A program made the translations under genes and the position numbers. The notes under the pieces were generated by a model. That model searched no databases. It was not told the DNA's origin and worked only from the letters and a program-made list of their open reading frames with translations. DNA of 64,000 bases from Oceaniovalibus sp. ACAM 378 (GTDB lineage: Bacteria > Pseudomonadota > Alphaproteobacteria > Rhodobacterales > Rhodobacteraceae), in assembly GCF_008085915.1 (NCBI RefSeq), contig NZ_VSJK01000005.1:62001-126000 (forward strand), read 5' to 3'. The stretch's first letter is position 1; every line of letters begins with the position of its first letter. This document shows, one piece after another, positions 9,443 to 17,504 of the stretch.

Positions 9443-10258
9443 TTACGGGCCGATCCCACGCGCAAAATCTGTCGGCAGGGCGCAATCGAACAAACGCCCG
9501 AAACCTTTGGGTCGACCGTCCAGACCGGCCATCCGGCCAAGCGCCCAGCACAGTGCCTGATTTGAGGTGACGACAGGCTTGCCCAGCCGCGCCTCGATCC
9601 GGTCGATCACGTCGACGCCGCGCATGGCCGTGCAGGACAGGAACAGCGCGTCGACCTCGGGACCGTCCAGCGCACAGGCGGCCTCGATCATGCTGTGGTC
9701 ATCGATGCGGGCCATGTCGCGATCATCTTCCAGGGCGAAACACGCGCTTCTGATGATATCGAGGCCCTGCCCTGCAAGATAGTCCGCCATCGGCTCGGTC
9801 GTTTCCGGCAGATAGGGGGTAAGAAGCGCGACACGCCCCGTGCCAAGCGCCGCCAGGCCGGCCAGTGCGGCAAACGACGGCGTCACGACGGGAACGCCCG
9901 GCAGGCTGGTATGGATGGCATCGGCGACCGCCACGTTGCCAATGGTGACCGAAGCGGATGTGCAGGCAAAGGCCACCGCGGAAAGTTCCGCTCCGGGCAC
10001 CAGCAATCCGGCAGTGCGCGACAGGTCCGGCGCCATGGCGCGCAGCCTTTCGGGCGTTGTCGGATTTTCAAACCCGATCCGCGCGACATGCAGAGCGGTC
10101 CGATCCCGGTCAAGCAAACGGGCCGCGTCCGTCTCGAACACCTGATCGGTTGAAAGAAGGATCGCCCCCAATCGTCGCGGACCTTCGGAGTGATCCCGAA
10201 GCCTGCAGTCGATGATTTCGGTCTGCGGTGATCTGGTCATGGTGTCATCGCCCATCAT
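9443..10258 (-). CDS. eutA: EutA-like Asp/Glu-racemase-family protein of ectoine cluster
   Basis: A 271-residue member of the aspartate/glutamate/hydantoin racemase family. Two cysteines in the usual settings are visible: FACTSASV in the N-terminal half and LSCTAMRG in the C-terminal half. In other alphaproteobacteria eutA precedes eutB, eutC and eutD and has been linked to 5-hydroxyectoine use. Start 10258 overlaps the stop of the upstream usp gene by 4 bases (ATGA); an in-frame ATG at 10240 is also possible. It is kept here although eutB and eutC are absent. Confidence 0.85.
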   Translation of the reverse strand: MMGDDTMTRSPQTEIIDCRLRDHSEGPRRLGAILLSTDQVFETDAARLLDRDRTALHVARIGFENPTTPERLRAMAPDLSRTAGLLVPGAELSAVAFACTSASVTIGNVAVADAIHTSLPGVPVVTPSFAALAGLAALGTGRVALLTPYLPETTEPMADYLAGQGLDIIRSACFALEDDRDMARIDDHSMIEAACALDGPEVDALFLSCTAMRGVDVIDRIEARLGKPVVTSNQALCWALGRMAGLDGRPKGFGRLFDCALPTDFARGIGP

Positions 10259-10695
10259 ACTACAAGAACCGGGCATTTCGACAGGCCCGTCACCTTATGC
10301 GACACACTGCCCAGCAAATATCCGTCACCGGATGCGCCAAGTCCCCGACTGCCCAGGATGATCAGGTCGACGCCATGTTTCACCGCAAATTCGTTGATCG
10401 CACGCGCCGGACCGCCCGAGCGGACGAAGGCGCGCACATTCTGCGCGCCGGCCTCGTGAAGCAGGTTCTTTCCATGCACAATGACCTCGGTGGCGTGTTC
10501 CCGCATGGCATCGTCAATGCTGCCCGGATCGTGGACCCGCACCATCGAAAGCGAAGCCTCAAGCATGGAATGATGCCGATAGACCGTCAGCAGGGTGATG
10601 CGGGCATCGGTTAGCTTTGCCAGTTGCGCAGCCTTTTGCAACGCACGGTCCGCGTTCTTTGATCCGTCATAGGGCGCAAGGATATGGGTGAACAT
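10255..10695 (-). CDS. Universal stress protein of the ectoine TRAP operon (TeaD-like)
   Basis: A 146-residue UspA-family protein with the ATP-binding pattern: opening ILAPYDGSKNADRAL and closing GSRGLGASGDGYLLGSVSHKV (G-2x-G-9x-G-S/T type). In Halomonas elongata the related TeaD binds ATP and modulates the ectoine transporter TeaABC. The gene follows uehC by about 18 bases and has GAGGAG before its ATG. An ATP-linked control of transporter activity is inferred by homology only. Confidence 0.88.
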   Translation of the reverse strand: MFTHILAPYDGSKNADRALQKAAQLAKLTDARITLLTVYRHHSMLEASLSMVRVHDPGSIDDAMREHATEVIVHGKNLLHEAGAQNVRAFVRSGGPARAINEFAVKHGVDLIILGSRGLGASGDGYLLGSVSHKVTGLSKCPVLVV

Positions 10696-10713
10696 TCGAG
10701 GCTCCTCGACGGA

Positions 10714-12000
10714 TTACTTGGGGAACGCCAGATCGCGCAGAAACAGAGCGATCTGCGGAAAGTAGATCAGCGCGACCGAAACACTCAGCAGCATCACGAT
10801 AAACGGGGGTGTCCCGCGGATCACTTCGAAATACGGGCGTTTGAACACTGCTATGGCGGTGAAGATGTCACAGCCGAAGGGTGGCGTGGCCGATCCGATG
10901 GCCACCTGAAGCGTGATCACCGTCCCCACCAAAACCGGGTCAAGCCCGACGGATTCAACGACCGGGGCAAAGATCGGCACGAAGACAAGAATGACGACGA
11001 TCGGATCGACGAACATGCAGCCGATGAAGAATGCGATCGAGATGACGAACAACACGCCGGTCGGTCCCATCTGATCGATGCCGATGCCACCAAGAATTGC
11101 CTGCGGGATCTGGGCGAATGAAATGACCCAGGAAAATGCAGCCCCCGCCGCAACAAGGATGAAAACCACGGCGGTGATCAGGCCGGTGGATTTCGCGGTT
11201 TCATACAACCCGCGCAGGTTCAGCGAGCGGAACACGATCAATTCGAGGAAGATCGCATAGAGCACACAGGCGGCTGCCGCCTCGGTCGGGGAAAAGATGC
11301 CGCCATAGATGCCGCCGATGATGATCGCCGGAAAACCCAGCGGCCAGAGCGCCTGTTGAACTGCCCTCATCCGCTGGCCCCATGTGGTCTTTTCTTCGGT
11401 CGGGACATTGTTGCGGATCGCATAGATCACCGAATAGATCGAAAACATCACAAGGATCAGCAGACCCGGCCCGATCCCGGCGATGAACAGCTCGGCAATC
11501 GAGGTATTGGAGACCACGCCATAGATGATCATGCCGATAGAGGGCGGAATCAGGAAGGCGATGTCGGATGAATTGACGATCAGGGCCAGCACGAAGCTGT
11601 CCTTATATCCGGCCTTCAGCATCCGGGGCCGCATCGGCGATCCGATGGCAACGACGGTCGCCTGAGTTGATCCCGACACCGCACCGAACATCGTACAGGC
11701 CGCCGCGGTCGACACCGCCAGCCCACCCTTAATGTGGCCGACGAAAGACATGACCATATCAATCAACCGCCCCGCCGATTGCCCGCGGGTCATGATATCG
11801 GCGGCGAATATGAACATCGGCACCGCGATCAGCGATGCGGGCCGAATGCCCGCCATCATCTGCTGCACCATGGTTTCAAGCTGCCCGAACCCGCCAAACA
11901 GCGTATAAAATCCCACGAAGGCGCCGACGATCAGCGGGATCATCATCGGAAAACCCAGCAAAAGCAGGGCGATCATGATGGAGAATATCGAAATTGCCAT
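10714..12000 (-). CDS. uehC: TRAP transporter large permease UehC (ectoine)
   Basis: A 428-residue DctM-type membrane protein with about twelve hydrophobic segments, the usual length for the family. It provides the Na+-coupled translocation path. Assignment to ectoine/5-hydroxyectoine comes from context: it lies with uehA, uehB, a TeaD-like protein and ectoine catabolic genes. It starts three bases after the uehB stop. Confidence 0.9.
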   Translation of the reverse strand: MAISIFSIMIALLLLGFPMMIPLIVGAFVGFYTLFGGFGQLETMVQQMMAGIRPASLIAVPMFIFAADIMTRGQSAGRLIDMVMSFVGHIKGGLAVSTAAACTMFGAVSGSTQATVVAIGSPMRPRMLKAGYKDSFVLALIVNSSDIAFLIPPSIGMIIYGVVSNTSIAELFIAGIGPGLLILVMFSIYSVIYAIRNNVPTEEKTTWGQRMRAVQQALWPLGFPAIIIGGIYGGIFSPTEAAAACVLYAIFLELIVFRSLNLRGLYETAKSTGLITAVVFILVAAGAAFSWVISFAQIPQAILGGIGIDQMGPTGVLFVISIAFFIGCMFVDPIVVILVFVPIFAPVVESVGLDPVLVGTVITLQVAIGSATPPFGCDIFTAIAVFKRPYFEVIRGTPPFIVMLLSVSVALIYFPQIALFLRDLAFPK

Positions 12001-12003
12001 GTC

Positions 12004-12633
12004 TCAGACCTCCATCTCGTTGTCGTCGTAACCTTCCAGAACATTGGTCGAGAGATAGATGTCCTTTTCGATCATGTTCTTGATGGCGGTCAGAAGATAT
12101 TGCAGCCCGGTCATGAAAAATCCGACCGGCACCCAGACCAGCGTGAGCCAGACCGGAATCTGCAACGAGGGAAGGACGCGGCCGCGACCCGCCTGAGTCA
12201 GGATGTATTGCAATGAATACCATGCCAGCCCCAGCATGAAGACTGCGGTCACCAACGAAATCACGATCATCAGGAATTTGCGCGCCCTGCCCGGCAGCGC
12301 GTCGAAAATCGCCGACATGCGGATGTGCCGTCCGTGCCGCGCCGCATAAGAGATCCCGGCGAATGTGATAAGGATTATCAGAATGCGGTTCAGTTCTTCC
12401 GAGAAGAACAGCGAACTTTGAAAGACGAACCGCCCGACGACATTTGCGCTGGTATTTGCCGCCATCAGCAACACGCCAAAGGCGAGCATCACTGATTCAA
12501 CCTTACTGATCCAGGTGTCGATCGTGCCCAGAAACCCCGGCAGGCTGGATTTATAGACTTCGAGTGACGCGTCGTCCGTGCCGGTGGTGTCGGTTTGCGA
12601 TTTCAGTTGCGAGCCCTGTTTTTCGTTTGTCAC
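12004..12633 (-). CDS. uehB: TRAP transporter small permease UehB (ectoine)
   Basis: A DctQ-type protein with four hydrophobic segments ([76 protein letters not shown]) and a short acidic tail. No ATG is available near the N-terminus. GTG at 12633 with GGGA upstream is chosen; TTG at 12666 is the alternative. A GC-rich hairpin lies between it and uehA. Confidence 0.85.
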   Translation of the reverse strand: MTNEKQGSQLKSQTDTTGTDDASLEVYKSSLPGFLGTIDTWISKVESVMLAFGVLLMAANTSANVVGRFVFQSSLFFSEELNRILIILITFAGISYAARHGRHIRMSAIFDALPGRARKFLMIVISLVTAVFMLGLAWYSLQYILTQAGRGRVLPSLQIPVWLTLVWVPVGFFMTGLQYLLTAIKNMIEKDIYLSTNVLEGYDDNEMEV

Positions 12634-12666
12634 CGGCGTTGTCCCGTCGCAATGGTTGCGCGACAA

Positions 12667-12694
12667 GGCCCCCGACAGCTCTGCGCCGGGGGCC
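12667..12694 (-). other. Intercistronic hairpin uehA-uehB
   Basis: Perfect 8-bp stem GGCCCCCG (12667-12674) with CGGGGGCC (12687-12694), no T run after it on the coding strand. It lies just after the uehA stop. Such elements commonly stabilise the upstream mRNA and reduce expression of downstream genes, which fits the need for more binding protein than permease. Confidence 0.7.
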
Positions 12695-12708
12695 CTGTTC
12701 TGTGCTTT

Positions 12709-13728
12709 TTACTTCTTGACGGCGTCGAGGTCGGCCTTGAATTGCTCCAGCAGCGCCTTGCCACTGTCGCCGGTCATTTCGATAAAGGCTGCTTCGACCT
12801 GTGCCGATGCATCCTTGAACGGCTGACGCTCTTCTTCGGTCAGGGTTGTGACGGTATAGCCGGGTTTGGCTTCCATGATGCCCTTGATCGATTCCTCGGT
12901 CTGACCCTGCTGGTAGTCGAGGATATATTCGAAGGCGACGTCGATGGCATCACCGACCATCGTCTTGTCCTCATCCGACAGTCCCGAAAAGAAATCCTGA
13001 TTGGCCATCACCGCGGTCGTGAAGTTGTTGTGACCGATATAGGTCATGTAATCGCTGACTTCGTAGAGCTTGTTGGACAGGATATAGAAGGTCGGATTTT
13101 CCTGCCCCTGAATGATGCCAGTCTGAAGCGCGCCGTAAACCTCGCCCCAAGGCAGCGGAGTCGGTGTGGCGCCAAACGCCTTATAGCTTTCGACCAGCAG
13201 CGGGTTGGTCATGACCCGCACTTTGACCTCATTGAAATCGGCGGGCGATTTCACCGGCTCGCGCGTGGTGATCGCCACGTCGCCCTCGGGGAACATGGTC
13301 AAAAGCTCCAGCCCTTGCTCGGCATAAAGCTTGGGGAACATCTCGGTGATCGCTTTCGAGGTGCGGAAGAAATCGAACAGTTCCTGATCGTCCTGCGGCA
13401 GCAGATAGGGCACAAAGAAAACCTGTGCCTCGGGGATCAGCGCGCCGGTAAAGCCCGGTGACTGGTCAACGAACTGAAGGATGCCGGCCTGCGCCTGCTC
13501 CATTATGTCGGCGGATTCACCCAGAGTGCCATAGGGGAAGAGTTGAATTTCGTGATCGGAATTGGCCTCGACCTCTTCCTTGAACTTCTGGGCAAACTTG
13601 CCCTGAACCTCGTCTTTCGCCTCTTCAAAGGCATAGCGCCAGGTGTCGGCGTGAACCGTGCTTACCCCTGCGATTGTGGTTGCGACGGCAAGGATGCTCC
13701 CTGCCAGAACGGTGTTATAAGCAGCCAT
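12709..13728 (-). CDS. uehA: TRAP transporter substrate-binding protein UehA (ectoine)
   Basis: A 339-residue DctP-family periplasmic binding protein with signal peptide ending VSTVHADT. It should capture ectoine or 5-hydroxyectoine and deliver it to UehBC; this rests on gene context. The conserved arginine region (VKVRVMTNPL) and the helix LQTGIIQGQENP are visible. GGGAGA lies just before the ATG at 13728; an upstream ATG at 13749 lacks a ribosome site. Its promoter region contains a candidate operator. Confidence 0.9.
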   Translation of the reverse strand: MAAYNTVLAGSILAVATTIAGVSTVHADTWRYAFEEAKDEVQGKFAQKFKEEVEANSDHEIQLFPYGTLGESADIMEQAQAGILQFVDQSPGFTGALIPEAQVFFVPYLLPQDDQELFDFFRTSKAITEMFPKLYAEQGLELLTMFPEGDVAITTREPVKSPADFNEVKVRVMTNPLLVESYKAFGATPTPLPWGEVYGALQTGIIQGQENPTFYILSNKLYEVSDYMTYIGHNNFTTAVMANQDFFSGLSDEDKTMVGDAIDVAFEYILDYQQGQTEESIKGIMEAKPGYTVTTLTEEERQPFKDASAQVEAAFIEMTGDSGKALLEQFKADLDAVKK

Positions 13729-13790
13729 CGTTCTCCCTTTCTCTCTCATTTATATCCAATGCACACGGTCAGGTGGCCGCGGCCTGTGGA

Positions 13791-13835
13791 TTGTCCTGAT
13801 TGCCGGATCATTTAAAGCTGGGGCAATCATGTCAA
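13791..13835. promoter_or_regulatory. Candidate EnuR operator upstream of uehA
   Basis: Inverted repeat with 14-base arms: TTGTCCTGATTGCC (13791-13804) and GGCAATCATGTCAA (13822-13835), 12 of 14 positions complementary, 17-base spacer. On the minus strand the right arm contains a -35-like TTGACA and the spacer an AT-rich TTTAAAT, so it overlaps the probable uehA promoter. The arm sequence nearly matches the palindrome between enuR and asnC. Confidence 0.65.
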
Positions 13836-13872
13836 TGCGATAATTGGATCATAACAATATTAGCATTAAAAT

Positions 13873-15273
13873 TCAAGCCCTTAATCCTAACGCACTTATC
13901 GGGCGATCGGCCAATTGTCGCGCTGCGCGCTCGATAACCCGCATCCCGCGCGCAAAATCGGGGAAAGATTGCCCCCCAAGTGCGACCCGAATACCCGTGT
14001 GAAGGAAATGTGGGCCGATGGAAAAGCTGGCCGCAGGCGCAACCGCGACGCCTTCCCTGCGCGTCGCCGCGATCAGGTCGTTTTCCTCTTGTGCATCGCG
14101 GCAATCAATCCAGACATGCAGGCCATTCGGGCTTGTGCGGTGGCTTAACCCCTCGAGGGTCCGCATCGCGTAATCCGACCGATCGCCCAGCGCCAACCGC
14201 TGACGGTTCAGCAGTTTTTCCGCCGTACCGTCGGCCAACCAACGGTCGGCAATTTCCGTCATCAGGCCGGTGGTCATCCAGTTGGACACCAGATGGCGGT
14301 TCGCGGCAGCCGAGCCCAGATGATCCGGCACAATCAGATACCCAACCCGCAGTCCGGGCATCAGGCATTTCGTCAGGCTGGTGAAGAACAGTGTCCGTTC
14401 CGGTGCAAGCGCCGCGAGAGGCGGCGGCGGCGCATCCTGAAGCGGGCCCCAGGCCTGATTCTCGATGATCAAAAGATCGTGCCGCCGGGCAATATCCACC
14501 ACCTCTGCGCGCCGCCTTTCGGTCATGTTGAAGGCCAGTGGATTGGCACCGTTCGGCATGATGTAAACCGCCTTGACGCCTTGATTGCGACACGCCTCCT
14601 CCAAGGCCTGCGGACAAATCCCACCTTCATCAACGGTGACGCCCTGCAACCTGAGCCCCAGGAACCGTGTCAAAGGCCGCAGGGTGTGGTGACCGATATC
14701 TTCGGTCACGATCAGGTCGCCGGGCTGCGCCGCTGTCATCAGCGCGACGGTCATCGCACTGGTACTGCCGTTGGTCGCAATCACCGCGACATCGCCCATG
14801 TCCAACCCGCACAGCCCAAGCCAACGCTTCAGCGGCGCCAGTTCCGCGGCGGTCCGAAAGTCTGTCCTGAACCCATCAAGCACCGAGCGTGGCAATGACC
14901 GGGCCACTTTGCGCAACACGTCCTGCAGGGCTTCTTCGTGGGCATGGTCGATCACTGGTTTCAGGATCGACATGTCCCACAGCTCGCGCGACGTTTTGCG
15001 GGTGACAAACGGCATCCTGAGTTCATCGTGGGCGGCGCGAACGAAGGTACCGCGCCCGACCTCGCCCGCGATCTGACCTGTCTCGATCAGCTTGCCATAG
15101 GCGCGGCTGACAGTCTGCACACTGAGCTTCAGATCATAGGCAAGCTTGCGCTGCGTTGGCAGTCGCTCCCCCGCTTTCAGGGCGCCGTTCTGGATCGCCG
15201 CCTCGATTGCCTTGACCAGCGACCGATAGGCGGGACGTTTCAGCGTGCCGGGGTCTGGTGGCCAACTTGTCAT
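13873..15273 (-). CDS. enuR: MocR/GabR-type regulator EnuR of ectoine use
   Basis: A 466-residue fusion of an N-terminal GntR winged helix (residues about 15-80, with LPTQRKLAYDLKLSVQTVSRAYGKL) and a C-terminal aminotransferase-fold domain. The PLP lysine in SLTK is residue 302 with the chosen start, the same number reported for Ruegeria pomeroyi EnuR, which supports both identity and start. EnuR is a repressor relieved by ectoine breakdown intermediates. The start codon lies inside a palindrome shared with the asnC side, suggesting autoregulation. An in-frame ATG at 15309 is an alternative. Confidence 0.92.
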   Translation of the reverse strand: MTSWPPDPGTLKRPAYRSLVKAIEAAIQNGALKAGERLPTQRKLAYDLKLSVQTVSRAYGKLIETGQIAGEVGRGTFVRAAHDELRMPFVTRKTSRELWDMSILKPVIDHAHEEALQDVLRKVARSLPRSVLDGFRTDFRTAAELAPLKRWLGLCGLDMGDVAVIATNGSTSAMTVALMTAAQPGDLIVTEDIGHHTLRPLTRFLGLRLQGVTVDEGGICPQALEEACRNQGVKAVYIMPNGANPLAFNMTERRRAEVVDIARRHDLLIIENQAWGPLQDAPPPPLAALAPERTLFFTSLTKCLMPGLRVGYLIVPDHLGSAAANRHLVSNWMTTGLMTEIADRWLADGTAEKLLNRQRLALGDRSDYAMRTLEGLSHRTSPNGLHVWIDCRDAQEENDLIAATRREGVAVAPAASFSIGPHFLHTGIRVALGGQSFPDFARGMRVIERAARQLADRPISALGLRA

Positions 15274-15302
15274 GATTGGCACCATTGCCAAAATCATGAC
15301 AA
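15267..15302. promoter_or_regulatory. Palindrome between enuR and asnC, candidate EnuR operator
   Basis: Perfect 11-bp inverted repeat TTGTCATGATT (15267-15277) and AATCATGACAA (15292-15302). A second nested repeat TTGGC (15276-15280)/GCCAA (15287-15291) fills the spacer. It overlaps the enuR start codon, and a TTGACA follows at 15303-15308 facing asnC. The arm matches the one upstream of uehA. Confidence 0.65.
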
Positions 15303-15337
15303 TTGACAACCCTGCTGCCCCTGCGCATCACTTCGCC

Positions 15338-15829
15338 ATGAGCTTTTTGAAACTTGACGCACGCGATATCGCGATCCTCAGGGTGCTGTCCACCGATGGG
15401 CGGATCTCGAAATCCGCGCTGGCCGATCGGGTCAATCTGGGCGCCAGTGCCTGCGGTGATCGCCTTGCCCGCCTTGAAAGTGCGGGGGTCATAGCGGGGT
15501 ATCGCGCCGAGGTCGCGTTGCGCCGTTTGGCCCCCCATGTCACTGTATTTGTTATGGCCGAACTCAGCAGCCACAAGGCAGCGGCGTTCCAGATTTTCGA
15601 AGCGGCAATCGAACGGCACACTGAGATTACCGGCTGTTGGGCACTGGGCGGCGGCTATGATTATCTGTTGCAAATCATCACCCGCGACATCGACAGTTAT
15701 CAACGGCTGATAGATGTGATTTTGGCCGAACGGGTCGGGTTGGCACGATACTTTACCTATGTCGTGACCAAGGCGATCAAGGACAGCCCGCCGCCCTTCG
15801 ACATATTGCACCCCAGCGCCACGGACTGA
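15338..15829 (+). CDS. asnC: Lrp/AsnC-family regulator of the ectoine cluster
   Basis: A 163-residue protein with an N-terminal winged helix (LDARDIAILRVLSTDGRISKSALADRVNLGASACGDRLARLES) and a C-terminal RAM-like ligand domain (TGCWALGGGYDYLLQI). In Roseobacter ectoine clusters an AsnC-type gene lies next to ssd and atf and acts with EnuR. The start at 15338 places the helix at the normal position; longer versions run into the enuR promoter. No clear ribosome site is visible. Confidence 0.88.
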   Translation: MSFLKLDARDIAILRVLSTDGRISKSALADRVNLGASACGDRLARLESAGVIAGYRAEVALRRLAPHVTVFVMAELSSHKAAAFQIFEAAIERHTEITGCWALGGGYDYLLQIITRDIDSYQRLIDVILAERVGLARYFTYVVTKAIKDSPPPFDILHPSATD

Positions 15830-15969
15830 GACGGCGGAGTTTTCCCGTCAAACCTTTCTCATTGGCGCAGATCCTCGCGACAATTCCCGCGTATTCCGGC
15901 GTTTCTGCGCAGGATCGGCGTTAGCCTGTCCCGGCAGACAGCGATCAGACCAAGGAGGACGTCCGAAAA

Positions 15970-17454
15970 ATGAGCAAACCAACCCCGCCCCCTGCCAATG
16001 GCCTGCCGGTTTTGCAACGTCCGGAATTGGCGCGCAGTTTTGCCTATGTCGGCGGTGCATGGGTGGCCGGCACCGAAAATACCACGGTGAAGGTGACCGA
16101 TCCGGCAACCGGCGCGACGCTGGCCGAGGTTGCCAGGTTGAACGCCGCAGACAGCCGCCGAGCGGTCGATGCCGCGCAGGATGCCTGGGCGGGATGGGCC
16201 GGCCTGTTGCCACAGGAACGCTCGGTGATCCTGCGCCGCTGGTTCGAGTTGATGATCGAAAATCGCGAGGATCTGGCCCGCATCATGACCGCAGAACAGG
16301 GCAAACCGATCTCGGAATCTCGGGGCGAAATTGACTATGCTGCGGCGTTTCTTGAATTTTACGCAGAAGAGGCACGCCGCCCGAATATCGAGGGTGTCAC
16401 ATCGCACCTGCCCGATGCCGAGGTCGAGGTCTGGCGTGAGCCCGTTGGCGTTGCCGCGCTGATCACACCGTGGAATTTTCCCGCGGCCATGCTGACCCGC
16501 AAGGCGGGCGCAGCGCTGGCGGCTGGCTGTACCGTGGTGGCGCATCCGTCGTCGGAAACCCCATGTTCGGCATTGGCACTGGCCGAGTTGGGCGAACGGG
16601 CCGGGCTGCCTGCGGGCGTGTTCAATGTGGTGACGGGCGATGCCCCCGAAGTTGTCGGGGCATGGATGAAGGATGCCCGCGTGCGCGCTGTGTCATTCAC
16701 CGGATCGACCGAAATTGGCCGCCTGCTCTATGCTCAGGGCGCCGATACGATCAAACGGCTGGTGTTGGAGCTGGGCGGTCACGCGCCGTTTCTAGTGTTC
16801 GGTGATGCCGACATGGACCGCGCGGTGGAAGAGGCGATCAAGGCGAAATTCGCCACCTCGGGTCAGGATTGCCTTGGTGCCAACCGGTTTTTCGTGGCTC
16901 GCGATGTGTACGAAACCTTTTGCACCCGCTTTGCCGAAGCGGCCAAAGCGCTCACCATCGGTCCGGGCATCACCGACCCCGACATCGGACCACTGATGAA
17001 TGAAAGGGCTGTCGCCAAGCAAGAAGAGCACATTGCGGACGCCCTGTCAGGCGGTGCACGACTGCTGTGCGGTGGCAAACGCGACGACGCCGGTCCACTG
17101 TTCTTTCAGCCCACGGTTCTGGCCGATGTGGCGCCGGACGCAAAGATCATGAACGAAGAAACCTTTGGTCCGGTCGCCGCCATCGCCGCCTTTGATACCG
17201 AAGAACAGGCCATTACCCGCGCCAACGATACGGAATACGGGCTTATTGCCTATCTGCACACGCAGGATCCGCGGCGGATTTATCGCGCCAGCCGGGCGTT
17301 GCAATTTGGTATGGTTGCGGTGAACCGCACCAAGGTGACCGGCGCGCCAATCCCCTTTGGCGGGATGAAGCAATCGGGTCTTGGGCGCGAAGGATCGCGG
17401 CTTGGGATGGAAGCCTTTACCGAAGTGAAATACGTTTGCCGCGACTGGGCCTGA
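15970..17454 (+). CDS. doeC: NAD(P)-dependent semialdehyde dehydrogenase DoeC/Ssd
   Basis: A 494-residue aldehyde dehydrogenase. The catalytic cysteine is residue 301 (SGQDCLGANRF) and the general base glutamate is residue 267 (LELGGHAP). In the ectoine route it oxidises aspartate semialdehyde, formed from diaminobutyrate by DoeD, to aspartate. AAGGAGG lies 11 bases before the ATG. Odd feature: the lysine normally found in the KPxxxTP cofactor motif is His192 (AHPSSETP). Confidence 0.88.
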   Translation: MSKPTPPPANGLPVLQRPELARSFAYVGGAWVAGTENTTVKVTDPATGATLAEVARLNAADSRRAVDAAQDAWAGWAGLLPQERSVILRRWFELMIENREDLARIMTAEQGKPISESRGEIDYAAAFLEFYAEEARRPNIEGVTSHLPDAEVEVWREPVGVAALITPWNFPAAMLTRKAGAALAAGCTVVAHPSSETPCSALALAELGERAGLPAGVFNVVTGDAPEVVGAWMKDARVRAVSFTGSTEIGRLLYAQGADTIKRLVLELGGHAPFLVFGDADMDRAVEEAIKAKFATSGQDCLGANRFFVARDVYETFCTRFAEAAKALTIGPGITDPDIGPLMNERAVAKQEEHIADALSGGARLLCGGKRDDAGPLFFQPTVLADVAPDAKIMNEETFGPVAAIAAFDTEEQAITRANDTEYGLIAYLHTQDPRRIYRASRALQFGMVAVNRTKVTGAPIPFGGMKQSGLGREGSRLGMEAFTEVKYVCRDWA

Positions 17455-17504
17455 CGCTTGAAATGTGAAAAGGCGGACGCGACCGCCAGACGAAAGGAAC
17501 AACG

